From NCBI GenBank assembly GCA_001897375.1, contig MKSU01000001.1, positions 1-64,000 on the forward strand: 64,000 nt of DNA, written 5' to 3'. Shown here one piece after another: positions 16,782 to 29,749 of the stretch; positions within the stretch are counted from its first letter, which is position 1; every line of letters starts with the position of its first letter. The notes beneath the pieces are model-generated. The model saw only the letters and a program-made list of their open reading frames with translations, was not told where the DNA came from and did no database searches. The DNA is from Sphingomonas sp. 67-36. Its GTDB lineage: Bacteria > Pseudomonadota > Alphaproteobacteria > Sphingomonadales > Sphingomonadaceae. The position numbers were made by a program, and so were the translations under genes.

Positions 16782-17604
16782 GCGTCGGCGTCTGCCAGGG
16801 CATCGCGCTTGATCTTCCTGGCGAGGCTCCATTTGTGGACTTCGGTGGGGCCATCGTAAATGCGAAAGGCGCGGATTTCGCGAAACACCTGCTCGACGAT
16901 CGTGTTTCCCGAAACCCCGGTTCCGTTCATCACCTGGACGCAGCGGTCGGCCACCCGCATCAGGGTCTCTGATACCGCTACTTTCGTCATCGAGCTTTCG
17001 GTGCCGCCGGCGGCGCTGGTATCCAGTATCCCGGCGCACCAGTCGATCATCAGTTCGGTCTGCTTGAGAGCGATCAGGTTTTCCGCAAGCATGAACCCGA
17101 CCCCCTCATGGTCGATCAGCGCCTTGCCGAACGCCTTGCGCTTGACGGCATAGGCTGTAGCGATCTCATGCGCCCGGGTCGCAGCGCCGTGCCAGCGCAT
17201 ACAATGGGTTAGCCGGGCCGGAGCGAGACGGATCTGGGCAAGCGTGAAACCGTCGCCCGGCTCGCCGAGGATCTGATCCGCCGCCACTCGCAGCCCGTCG
17301 ATCGCGATCACCGCGTGGCCGCCGGGCATGGAGCTGTCGATCGTGTCGAGCACGCGCTCGACCCGGATTGCCGAGTCGAGGAGGTCGACCAGGAACAAGG
17401 TCGCACCCGCTTCGGCCTTCGCCATGATGATCCCGACGCTCGCGCCGACCGCGCCGGTGCCAGCGCCCGGCGGATCCCCTCATCCAGCGCTTGCCGCACG
17501 GCGTGGCCCAACGCGTTCACCGGCGGCGAGTTTATCGCCAAGACAGCGATGCCCTCCTCCAATGTGCAGCGCGCAATCGGTGGCGTCGTGATCATATTCG
17601 TCAT
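16778..17604 (-). pseudogene. chimeric remnant: FadJ-like 5' end joined to acyl-CoA dehydrogenase 3' half
   Basis: From 17604 to about 17465 the sequence encodes the first 45 residues of a hydratase/3-hydroxyacyl-CoA dehydrogenase type protein (MTNMITTPP, then INSPPVNALGHAVRQALDEG). From about 17450 to the stop at 16778 another frame encodes the second half of an acyl-CoA dehydrogenase: ATLFLVDLLDSA, LAPARLTHCMRWHGAATRAHE, GVSGNTIVEQVFREIRAFRIYDGPTEVHKW. The N-terminal half of the dehydrogenase and most of the FadJ-like protein are missing, so a deletion fused the two. The flavin domain's C-terminal part and the RIYDGPTEVHK tail are intact. The stop overlaps the start of the APH gene. Confidence 0.8.
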
Positions 17605-17656
17605 TTTGGTCCCGAATAGAGGCGGGCGATTGGCAGCCGGTGCGTCCCGCCGCGTC

Positions 17657-18215
17657 TCAGCGGCCGGTGAACCGCGCTGGTCGCTTTTCCAGGAAGGCGG
17701 CGATGCCCTCGCCGGCATCGGCGCTGCAGCCGGCGGTTCGCAGCTCCTGGCGTTCATGCTGCAGCGTCTCGTCCCACGGCGCGTCGATCGCTTTCCACAT
17801 CATCCGCCGGGTTTGCGCCAGGCTCGACGGCCCCGCAGCCAGCAATTGCGCCAGCGCTAGCGCGTCGGTTTCGAGCTGCGCATCCGCAACGACCCGGTTG
17901 ACCAATCCCCATTCCAGGGCACGTGCTGCCGGCAACCGCTGACCGAGCAACGTCGTCTCCATCGCACGCGGGCGCCCGATCGTGCGCGCGAGCAGGTAGG
18001 ACGAACCCCCGTCCGGGACGAGGCCGATGCGGCAGAATGCCTGGAGGAAGCAAGCGTCCTCGCTGGCGACGATCATCACCGGCGAGCGCAAGCGAGCAGC
18101 CAACGCCGGCGGCCGCTCCCCGGACCGCGCTGATCCATAAGATCGTCAAGTCGCGCAACCGCGTCATCAACGGGTTGATGTGCGATCTCGACAGATAGGA
18201 GGGGGAAAGGTCCAT
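17657..18215 (-). pseudogene. enoyl-CoA hydratase remnant, 5' truncated and frameshifted
   Basis: The C-terminal 150 residues of a crotonase-fold enzyme (EDACFLQAFCRIGLVPDGGSSYLL to AAFLEKRPARFTGR) are in one frame up to about 18085. The preceding part, HINPLMTRLRDLTILWISAVRGAAAGVGCSLALAGD, is in another frame, implying a small indel at about 18080. The first 65 or so residues with the first oxyanion site are absent; sequence upstream of 18215 shows no resemblance. The gene once belonged to the same minus-strand unit as the acyl-CoA dehydrogenase and APH remnants. Confidence 0.8.
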
Positions 18216-18246
18216 CCCCGCCCCTTGCCATTGGGCCAAAAAATAA

Positions 18247-18260
18247 GTCAATTGATTAAC
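18247..18260. promoter_or_regulatory. palindromic element GTCAATTGATTAAC
   Basis: An imperfect dyad of the GTTAATCGATTAAC type in the gap between the hydratase remnant and the GFA gene. A second member of the family is at 18455-18468, just 20 bases before the GFA start. The gap 18216-18488 otherwise shows no gene. A pair of such sites in a divergent intergenic region is typical of operators, but this is inference. Confidence 0.35.
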
Positions 18261-18454
18261 TGGCGCAGATGCCTGCCCGAATCGCGCGCGTGGGTTCAAG
18301 GATCGCCGCGATTCGCCGGTCCGGGCCGAGGCTGGGCCGCCGATGGCGCACCAGGAAAGCGATACGATCTCCTGCATGGTCGCGTACTCCGCCCGCCTCG
18401 AAACACATTTACAAACGCGAGCAAACGAATAAAGCAAGATCGAATCGTAGTGCA

Positions 18455-18468
18455 ATTAAGCGATTAAC
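18455..18468. promoter_or_regulatory. palindromic element ATTAAGCGATTAAC
   Basis: Imperfect dyad related to the palindrome at 15613 and the one at 18247. It ends 20 bases upstream of the GFA gene start and is followed by AT-rich sequence with AAAGGG as a possible ribosome-binding site. It may control the plus-strand unit that begins with the GFA gene. Confidence 0.35.
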
Positions 18469-18488
18469 AAATAAAGGGACGCGGGCCT

Positions 18489-18914
18489 ATGGCGGAGGAA
18501 TTGCCCCTTACAGGTGGATGCAATTGCGATCGGATACGCTACGCGCTCGATGCCGAGCCCATTATCGTCGCTGCCTGCCATTGTGTGAATTGCCGGAAGC
18601 AATCCGGTGCGGCCTATTCGGTCAATCTCGTGATGCCCGCCCGCGCCGTGACGATCATCGGAGAGCTGGCCCGGTATGAGGATCGCGGCAACGAGAGCGG
18701 CCAGGCGGTGCTGCGCGAATTCTGTGGCACCTGCGGTTCGCCGATTCGGTCGCAGCCGATGGCCACGCCGAAAATAGTCGCGATAAAAGCGGGCACGCTC
18801 GACGATCCCGGCCCCTATCCGCCCGCAATCCATATCTGGACCTGCTCCGCGCTCGGCTGGGTCGACATTCCGGCGGGCATGCCGCAATTCCAGAAGAGTC
18901 CGCCGGGGGCATGA
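18489..18914 (+). CDS. GFA/CENP-V family zinc-binding protein
   Basis: A 141-residue protein of the glutathione-dependent formaldehyde-activating (Gfa)/CENP-V fold. The zinc-binding cysteines are visible in GGCNCDRIRY, AACHCVNCRKQSGA and FCGTCGSPIRS. The fold binds zinc and sometimes glutathione; many members have unknown activity. AAAGGG lies upstream of the ATG. Its last four bases overlap the start of the two-domain CoA-transferase, so the two are translationally coupled. Confidence 0.9.
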   Translation: MAEELPLTGGCNCDRIRYALDAEPIIVAACHCVNCRKQSGAAYSVNLVMPARAVTIIGELARYEDRGNESGQAVLREFCGTCGSPIRSQPMATPKIVAIKAGTLDDPGPYPPAIHIWTCSALGWVDIPAGMPQFQKSPPGA

Positions 18915-21187
18915 CGGCTTCCGACCCGGCGCCGCTTGCCGGCATCCGCATCGTCGATGCCGTGGTCGGGCCTCTTGCCCCGATTACACGCTATCTGGCC
19001 GACCTTGGCGCGCGGGTCGAACGGTTCGCGCCGATCGACCATGGCCTGCGCGACCGGGTCGCCAATATCGGCAAGTTACGCGGCGGCGATACGCTGGCGT
19101 CCGACGATTTCGCGATAGCGGTCGAACGCGCGCACATCGTTGTGGCCAGCGCCGGGCAAGCCGTGGATCCGCTCGAGCTGCGGCGAGACAGGCCGGCTTT
19201 GGTCACGATGACGGTCAGCGACTTCGGTACCGCCAATGCCTTGTCGGACTGGCGGGCGACCGGGCCGGTCCTCCATGCCTTATCCGGAGAGCTGTCGCGA
19301 TCCGGCATCCGCGGACGTGCACCGCTGCTGCCGCCGGGCGATCTGGCATATCAATGCGCCGCCGCACAGGCAGCATTCGTACTCGCATCGGGTCTCTATC
19401 GCGCGCTCGAAGGCGGCGTGGGCGTCCATTATGATTTTTCGGCGCTCGACGGCGCCGTCCAGGCGCTCGATCCCGGTTACGGCATCAGCGGCAGCGCGAC
19501 GATGGGAAGACCCGCGGGGATGCTATCGCGCGATCGGCCCGCGCAGGGGCTGCAATATCCGATCCTGCCGTGCGCCGACGGCTTCGTTCGTATCTGCCTG
19601 CTGGCGAAGCGGCAGTGGCGCGGCATGTTCGACTGGCTGGGCAAACCCGAACAATTCGCTGGACCCGAGTTCGACAGTATCGCCCATCGCTACAAGTCGC
19701 GCGAACTCATCCCGTTCATCGCCGCCTTTTTCGCGGATCGCTCGCGGCACGATCTCGAACGCGAGGGACAGCGGCATGGGGTGCCAATCGCAGCGGTCAT
19801 GTCGCTGGAAGAGTTCGTCACCAGCGACCAGGTGCGCGGGCGCAACGCACTGACCAGCCGCGACGGCATCAGCGTGCCGAACGGTGTGATGATGATCGAC
19901 GGGCAGCGCATGAATTCGAGCGAGCCGGCCATCGAATGTGACGTGCCGGTCTCCGCGGTCGGTGTCGGTCGACCGTTCGAGAAGCTCAAGGTGCTCGACC
20001 TGGGCATCATCGTAGTCGGGGCGGAGCAGGGGCGGTTGCTTGCCGATCTCGGTGCCGACGTGGTCAAGGTCGAGAGCCGCGCTTTTCCCGACGGTAATCG
20101 GCAATCCTATTTGTCGCATGGCATGTCGATCAGTTTCGCCGCCGGACACCGCAACAAGCGCAGCCTGGGTCTCGACCTCCGCCATCCGGACGGGCGAGCC
20201 CTGTTCCTCGAACTGGTGCGGCAGGCGGACGTGCTGTGCTCCAATTTCAAGCCTCATACGCTCGCGAAGCTGGGGCTCGGCCCCGAACTGCTCGCCGAGG
20301 TCAATCCACGCCTGATCATGTCGGAAAGCTCGGCGTTCGGGGCGAGCGGGCCGTGGCAGGACCGCATGGGATACGGCCCACTCGTTCGCGCCGCGACCGG
20401 CCTGACGCTCGCCTGGCGCTATCCCCACGATCCGGCCAGCTTCAGCGATGCCATTACCATCTATCCCGACCATGTCGCGGGGCGGATTGCGGCGCTCGGG
20501 GTCGTCGCGTTGCTGATCCGGCGCTTGCGCACGCAGCAGGGCGGACGGTCCGAGGTGTCGCAAGCGGAAGTGATATTGTCGCACTTTGCCGCCGAGGTCG
20601 CGGCGCTCGGCGATACAGCGGAATCGGTTGACGCGCACGATGCGCCGTGGGGCGCCTTTCCGGCACAGGGCGACGACGAATGGTGCGTCGTCACGGTGCG
20701 GGACGATGCCGACTGGCGTGCGCTTTGTGCGATCATCGGGGCCGATCCGAGCGCTTATCCTGGGCCGGCCGACCGGATCGCGGCACGCCCGACGATCGAC
20801 CACATGTTATGGCAGTGGCTGGTCGATCGTCCGCCGGCAGAAGCGGCCAGGATGCTGCAGGCAGCGGGCGTTCCGGCGGCGCCGATGCTCCGCCTCGCCG
20901 ATCTTCCCAAATTTCCTTATTATCGCGAGCGTGGTTTCTATCGCGTCGAGCGCCATCCCTGGCTGCGCGAGCCGGTGATCGCCGAGAATTATGTCGGGGC
21001 CAGCCATGATCTCCCGCTGCCCGACGACCGGCCGGCGCCATTGGCAGGCGAACACACCCGGGATGTGATCGCCGAGTGGCTGGGTCTCGATGCCGCGACG
21101 ATCGAGACGCTATGCCGGAACGGCGTGCTAGAACCCCTATCGGACGAAACGCGGGCGGCGGCGACGAGCCACGTGGAGGCGGTATGA
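18911..21187 (+). CDS. two-domain family III CoA-transferase lacking the Asp in both halves
   Basis: A 758-residue tandem fusion of two CaiB/BaiF domains (about 1-345 and 355-740), nearly twice the single-domain length. The second domain is the more canonical, with LKVLDLGIIVVGAEQGRLLADLGADVVKVE and SNFKPHTLAKLG. At the position of the nucleophilic aspartate the first domain has Gly118 (ATGPVLHALSG) and the second Gly489 (GYGPLVRAATG). Either the reaction uses another residue or the protein has a different role. It overlaps its neighbours on both sides (ATGA at the 3' end), placing it in one operon with the GFA and hydrolase genes. Confidence 0.9.
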   Translation: MTASDPAPLAGIRIVDAVVGPLAPITRYLADLGARVERFAPIDHGLRDRVANIGKLRGGDTLASDDFAIAVERAHIVVASAGQAVDPLELRRDRPALVTMTVSDFGTANALSDWRATGPVLHALSGELSRSGIRGRAPLLPPGDLAYQCAAAQAAFVLASGLYRALEGGVGVHYDFSALDGAVQALDPGYGISGSATMGRPAGMLSRDRPAQGLQYPILPCADGFVRICLLAKRQWRGMFDWLGKPEQFAGPEFDSIAHRYKSRELIPFIAAFFADRSRHDLEREGQRHGVPIAAVMSLEEFVTSDQVRGRNALTSRDGISVPNGVMMIDGQRMNSSEPAIECDVPVSAVGVGRPFEKLKVLDLGIIVVGAEQGRLLADLGADVVKVESRAFPDGNRQSYLSHGMSISFAAGHRNKRSLGLDLRHPDGRALFLELVRQADVLCSNFKPHTLAKLGLGPELLAEVNPRLIMSESSAFGASGPWQDRMGYGPLVRAATGLTLAWRYPHDPASFSDAITIYPDHVAGRIAALGVVALLIRRLRTQQGGRSEVSQAEVILSHFAAEVAALGDTAESVDAHDAPWGAFPAQGDDEWCVVTVRDDADWRALCAIIGADPSAYPGPADRIAARPTIDHMLWQWLVDRPPAEAARMLQAAGVPAAPMLRLADLPKFPYYRERGFYRVERHPWLREPVIAENYVGASHDLPLPDDRPAPLAGEHTRDVIAEWLGLDAATIETLCRNGVLEPLSDETRAAATSHVEAV

Positions 21188-22041
21188 CCGACATCGCCGC
21201 AAACTTCGCGACGGCGGAATTCCGCATGAGCGACGGGCTGGTCATCGTTGCCGATGTCGGCGGTCCGCCGGGTGCGCCGACGGTCGCGCTCATGCATGGC
21301 GGCGGGCAGACGCGAGGAAGCTGGGTCGGGGCGATGCAGGCATTGCTCGCCCAGGGGTATCGCGTGATCAATTTCGATGCGCGCGGGCACGGCGAAAGCG
21401 GCTGGATGTCGAAAGGCGCGTATTCGTTGTCGCGGCGCGCGCAGGATCTGGGTGAAGTGCTGCAAGACGCGACAGGGCCGGTCGCGCTGGTCGGCGCCTC
21501 GATGGGCGGTGCCACAGCAATCTATGCGGTCGGCGAGCATGTCTGCGATCCCGCCGCAGTCGTTCTGGTCGACATCGTACCGCAGCCCGAAGAGGAAGGT
21601 GTCGACAGGATCAAGGCGTTCATGCGCGGGAATCCGGCGGGCTTTTCCTCGATCGAGGAGGCGGCGGACGCGGTCGCCGCGTACAATCCGAACCGGCCGC
21701 GGCCGACGAACATCGCGGGGCTGATGCGCAACCTGCGCGAACGGGACGGGCGGCTGTTCTGGCATTGGGACCCCCGCATCCTCGAAGACGCCGACCGGGA
21801 TTTCCGTACCCAGCAGATGGTCGCCTATGCCGCGGACCTGGTGATGCCGACGTTGCTCGTACGCGGCCTCGCCTCGGACGTAGTCAGCGATGACAGCATC
21901 GCACGCTTCCGCGCGGTATTGCCGACGCTCACTGTCGTCGATGTGAGCGGCGCTGGGCATATGGTCGCGGGCGATCGCAACGATGCGTTCAACGCTGCTG
22001 CCATCGGCTTTCTCCGGCGGCACATGCCGCCGCGCAAGTGA
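21184..22041 (+). CDS. alpha/beta hydrolase
   Basis: A 285-residue alpha/beta hydrolase. VALMHGGGQTRGSW forms the oxyanion turn, NFDARGHGESG is the usual strand-4 motif, the nucleophile elbow is LVGASMGGATA, and the catalytic His is in VSGAGHMVAGDRND. Substrate could be an ester, lactone or a C-C bond (meta-cleavage type); the sequence does not decide. The ATG overlaps the CoA-transferase stop. Ten bases after its stop the first SDR begins. Confidence 0.92.
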   Translation: MTDIAANFATAEFRMSDGLVIVADVGGPPGAPTVALMHGGGQTRGSWVGAMQALLAQGYRVINFDARGHGESGWMSKGAYSLSRRAQDLGEVLQDATGPVALVGASMGGATAIYAVGEHVCDPAAVVLVDIVPQPEEEGVDRIKAFMRGNPAGFSSIEEAADAVAAYNPNRPRPTNIAGLMRNLRERDGRLFWHWDPRILEDADRDFRTQQMVAYAADLVMPTLLVRGLASDVVSDDSIARFRAVLPTLTVVDVSGAGHMVAGDRNDAFNAAAIGFLRRHMPPRK

Positions 22042-22051
22042 GGAAGTCGAT

Positions 22052-22819
22052 ATGGGGAAATCCGATCTGCCGCTGAATGGTCAGACCGCGCTGGTAACGG
22101 GGGCGTCGTCGGGGATCGGCCGTCGCTTTGCGGCGATCCTGGCGGCGGTGGGGGCGAAGGTGGTCGTCGCCGCCCGGCGCACCGATCGACTGGCGGCGCT
22201 CGTCGCGGAAATCGAAGGGGAGGGCGGCATGGCCGCAGCCGTCGAACTCGATGTCGCCGACCCCGACAGCATCGCGGCCGCGATTGATGCGGCAGAGCGC
22301 GCGTTCGGACGGATCACCATCCTGATAAACAATGCCGGCGTCGCCGATGTCGCGGATGCGACCGACATCGGGCTTGCAGCGATCGACCATATGACAACCG
22401 TCAATCTGCGCGGTCCGTTTCTGCTCGCTCGCGAAGTGGCTAGGCGGCTGATCGCCGATGGCGCGCCGGGGCGGATCGTCAACGTATCGTCGATCGTCGC
22501 TTACACCTATGATGGTCACGTCCCGGTCGCCTATTACGCGATGACGAAAGCGGCGATCGTGCGCATGACCGAGGTCCTGGCGGTCGAATGGGCGAAGTAC
22601 TTCATCAACGTGAATGCGATCGCACCGGGCTTCGTCGTCACCGAGATGAACCAGGAGGTCGTCGAGGAAAAGGGCGTGGCGTTGGCCAGCCGGCGCGCGC
22701 GCGGACGGCTGACTCAACCGGCCAATCTGGACTCGACGCTGCTCTATCTGGTGTCGCCCGACAGCGGGTACGTCACCGGCTCGTGCATTCGCCTGGACGA
22801 TGGCCAGATGCCGCGGTGA
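22052..22819 (+). CDS. short-chain dehydrogenase/reductase
   Basis: A 255-residue classical SDR. The cofactor turn is TALVTGASSGIGRR, NNAG follows as ILINNAGVADVA, the catalytic Ser is in NVSSIVAYTYDG and the Tyr/Lys pair in AYYAMTKAA. Basic residues after the second strand (AARRTDRL) favour NADPH. GAGGAAG lies just upstream of the ATG. It is likely an alcohol or 3-hydroxyacyl-CoA oxidoreductase, next to a second SDR and an aldehyde dehydrogenase. Confidence 0.92.
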   Translation: MGKSDLPLNGQTALVTGASSGIGRRFAAILAAVGAKVVVAARRTDRLAALVAEIEGEGGMAAAVELDVADPDSIAAAIDAAERAFGRITILINNAGVADVADATDIGLAAIDHMTTVNLRGPFLLAREVARRLIADGAPGRIVNVSSIVAYTYDGHVPVAYYAMTKAAIVRMTEVLAVEWAKYFINVNAIAPGFVVTEMNQEVVEEKGVALASRRARGRLTQPANLDSTLLYLVSPDSGYVTGSCIRLDDGQMPR

Positions 22820-22874
22820 AGGAAGTTAATCGATCGGTTGGCGTTGTGCTGCGTGCGTTCGAATGGGAGATGGC

Positions 22875-23648
22875 ATGATTGGGGTCGATGTCGATCTGGC
22901 GGGGCGCATCGCGCTTGTTACCGGCGCGTCCTCGGGGATCGGCAGACAGCTTGCGCTAAGCCTGGCGCGCGGCAAGGCGCGTGTCGTGCTGGCGGCGCAC
23001 CGAACCGGGCTGCTCGACGCCGTCAAGGCCGACATCGAGGCGGCCGGAGGCGAAGCGCTGTCGGTCGCCATGGACGTGTCGGACGAGGGCTCGATCATCG
23101 CCGCGTTCGATGCCGCCGAGGCGGCCTTCGGATCGGTTGACAGCGTCGTCGCCAATGCCGGGCTGGCGATCGGCGGCAGCGCCCTGGGCATCAAGGCGGA
23201 GGATTTCGACCGTGTGGTCGACGTCAACCTGCGCGGCGTGTTCCTTACCGCGCGTGAGGGCGCGCGACGCATGATCGCGTCCGGCGCGCCCGAGCGTGGC
23301 CATGGCCGGATCGTGCTGATTTCCTCGATCACCGCCAATTACGTGACGGCCGGACAGGTAACCTATTCTGCAAGCAAGGCCGCGGTCCAGCAGATGGGCC
23401 GCGTGATGGCCAAGGACTGGGCGGGCAAGGGCGTCAACGTCAACGTCGTTTGCCCCGGTTACATCCGCACCGACCTGAACGACGATTATCTCGACCGCGA
23501 CAAGGGCCGGACGATGATCGCTGGTTTTCCGCGCCCGCGCGTCATGACGATCGACGTGCTCGATCCAATGATCCTGTATCTCTGCTCGGACGCGAGCGCA
23601 CAGGTGACGGGCAGCGTCTTCACGATCGATGACGGTCAGTCGTTATGA
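22875..23648 (+). CDS. short-chain dehydrogenase/reductase
   Basis: A 257-residue classical SDR with IALVTGASSGIGRQ, VVANAGLAIGG, LISSITANYVTAG and the active-site VTYSASKAAVQQ. The C-terminal VTGSVFTIDDGQSL matches SDRs of beta-oxidation clusters. The ATG at 22875 is preferred because GGGAG lies at normal distance; an in-frame ATG at 22863 is also possible. The stop overlaps the start of the EthD-like gene. A GTTAATCGATCGGT element lies at 22825-22838 in the short gap before it. Confidence 0.92.
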   Translation: MIGVDVDLAGRIALVTGASSGIGRQLALSLARGKARVVLAAHRTGLLDAVKADIEAAGGEALSVAMDVSDEGSIIAAFDAAEAAFGSVDSVVANAGLAIGGSALGIKAEDFDRVVDVNLRGVFLTAREGARRMIASGAPERGHGRIVLISSITANYVTAGQVTYSASKAAVQQMGRVMAKDWAGKGVNVNVVCPGYIRTDLNDDYLDRDKGRTMIAGFPRPRVMTIDVLDPMILYLCSDASAQVTGSVFTIDDGQSL

Positions 23649-24007
23649 TCAAGATGATCTTTTGCCTGCGGCGTAAGCCCGGCCTGACCCGCGAGGAGTT
23701 CCAGCGATATTGGCTCGAGGAGCACGCGCCCAAGGTGCGGGCAGCCGTCGAGAAGATCGGCATGGTCCGCTACGTCCAGTCGCACAGCCATGACAGCGCG
23801 ATGGGTGCGGCTGCCGCCCGCGCCCGGGGCACGGCCGACGAGTATGACGGGGTCATGGAAGGCTGGTGGGAATCCGAGGAGCAAGCGCGCGCTGCCTTCG
23901 TCGCCAATGGGCCGGACGCCGCGCTCATGCTGCTCGACGACGAGCGCCGCTTCATCGACCTCGAACGCTCCACGATCTTCATGACGCGGGAGCACGTCAT
24001 TTTTTGA
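23645..24007 (+). CDS. EthD-like small protein
   Basis: A 120-residue dimeric alpha/beta-barrel (ferredoxin-like) protein of the EthD family: an N-terminal MIKMIFCLRRKPGLTREEFQRYWLEEHAP with the typical W-x2-x-HAP end, and a second half with DEYDGVMEGWW. EthD-like proteins occur beside degradation genes with a poorly understood, possibly enzyme-like, role. The ATG overlaps the SDR stop as ATGA, so it is translated with the SDR. Confidence 0.88.
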   Translation: MIKMIFCLRRKPGLTREEFQRYWLEEHAPKVRAAVEKIGMVRYVQSHSHDSAMGAAAARARGTADEYDGVMEGWWESEEQARAAFVANGPDAALMLLDDERRFIDLERSTIFMTREHVIF

Positions 24008-24054
24008 ACCGATGACGCGCGTTCGGCGGCGCGGGCAGTGGGAAGGAGTGCAGG

Positions 24055-25512
24055 ATGGATTTCGACAGCCGCTACGTCATGACGATCGACGGCGCCGACG
24101 CGATGGGCGAGGGCACGATCGACGTGATCAATCCGGCGACCGGCCAGCCCTTCGCCGCCGCGCCGCGCGCGACCGCCGCCGACGTCGACGCGGCGGTGGC
24201 CGCGGCGCGCAGGGCGTTGCCTGCCTGGCGCGGGTTGGCGATGGCGGAGCGCAAGGCCAAGCTGGTCGAGATGGGGAACGCCATCGCCGCGAATGCCGCG
24301 GAGCTGGCGGCGCTGTTCACGCGCGAACAGGGACGGCCGCTGGCGATGGCGCTGGGGGAAATCAAGCAGTCCGCTTATTGGCTGAAGGCGACGGCGAAGC
24401 TCGACCTGCCCGTCGACGTGACCGAGGACGGCGATACGCGCCGCGTCGAAGTGCATCACGAGCCGCTCGGCGTCGTCGCGGCGATCGTACCGTGGAATTT
24501 CCCGGTCCTGCTGGCGATCTGGAAGATCGCGCCGGCCTTGCTCGCCGGGAACACGATGGTGGTGAAGCCGTCGCCGTTCACGCCGCTGTGCACGCTCAAG
24601 CTCGGCGAGCTGTTCCGCGACATCCTGCCGGCGGGCGTGTTGAACGTCGTCAGCGGCGGGGATGAGCTCGGCCCGCTGATCACCGCGCATCCGGGAATCG
24701 ACAAGATCAGCTTCACGGGGTCCACCGCGACTGGGAAAAAGGTGATGGAATCGGCGGCGCGCGACCTCAAGCGGATCACGCTCGAACTCGGCGGCAACGA
24801 CGCGGCGATCGTCCTGCCCGACTGCGATGTCGACGAGATCGCGACGCAAATCTTCTTCGGTGCATTCTACAATAGCGCGCAGGTCTGCATCGCCACGAAG
24901 CGGCTCTACATCCACGAGGACATTTATGACGCGCTGCGTAACCGGCTGCACGAGATGGCGCAGCGCAGCGTCGTCGGCGACGGCGCGGCGGAAGGCACGA
25001 CCTTCGGCCCGATCCAGAACGAGCCGCAATATCGGCGCGTGCTGGCGCTGATGGAGGAGGCGCGGGCGAACGGCCTGACGCTGCTGCAGGGGAGCGACGT
25101 GCCGCAACGGGGCTATTTCGTGCCGCTGACGCTGGTCGACAATCCGCCCGAAGACAGCGGCGTGGTGCAGGAGGAGGCGTTCGGACCGATCCTGCCGTTG
25201 CTCAGGTTCAGCGACCTCGACGAGGTGATCGATCGCGCCAATGCGTCCGAATACGGGCTGGCCGGCGCGGTCTGGTCCAAGGATATCGATGCGGCCATCG
25301 CGGTGGCGCGGCGAGTCGAGACAGGCACGGTGTGGATCAACCAGAACATGCAGAGTACGCCGTTCACGCCCTTTGCCGGGTTCAAACAGTCGGGCTTTGG
25401 GGTTGAGAACGGCCTGCCTGGCCTGCTCGAATTCACGCAGCCCAAGGCGATCTACATTCCGAAGGCCGGTGCGCAGGTGCCGTCGATGGTCGCGCCGGCG
25501 GGTAATCGATGA
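24055..25512 (+). CDS. aldehyde dehydrogenase
   Basis: A 485-residue NAD(P)-dependent aldehyde dehydrogenase. VVAAIVPWNFPVLLAIWKIAPALLAGNTMVVKP is the family core; the catalytic Glu244 is in TLELGGND and Cys278 in NSAQVCIATK. KISFTGSTATGKKV holds the cofactor. It would oxidise an aldehyde to the acid made from the SDR products. GGAAGGAG lies upstream. Its stop overlaps the probable ATG of the thiolase-like gene. Confidence 0.93.
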   Translation: MDFDSRYVMTIDGADAMGEGTIDVINPATGQPFAAAPRATAADVDAAVAAARRALPAWRGLAMAERKAKLVEMGNAIAANAAELAALFTREQGRPLAMALGEIKQSAYWLKATAKLDLPVDVTEDGDTRRVEVHHEPLGVVAAIVPWNFPVLLAIWKIAPALLAGNTMVVKPSPFTPLCTLKLGELFRDILPAGVLNVVSGGDELGPLITAHPGIDKISFTGSTATGKKVMESAARDLKRITLELGGNDAAIVLPDCDVDEIATQIFFGAFYNSAQVCIATKRLYIHEDIYDALRNRLHEMAQRSVVGDGAAEGTTFGPIQNEPQYRRVLALMEEARANGLTLLQGSDVPQRGYFVPLTLVDNPPEDSGVVQEEAFGPILPLLRFSDLDEVIDRANASEYGLAGAVWSKDIDAAIAVARRVETGTVWINQNMQSTPFTPFAGFKQSGFGVENGLPGLLEFTQPKAIYIPKAGAQVPSMVAPAGNR

Positions 25513-25605
25513 TGCGCGCCCGAACACACGCCCGTCATCATCGGCATCGGCGAATGGATCGATCGTCCGACGAGCGCGGCTGACGCGCTGGAGCCGGTCG
25601 AGCTG

Positions 25606-29749
<4,144 letters not shown>

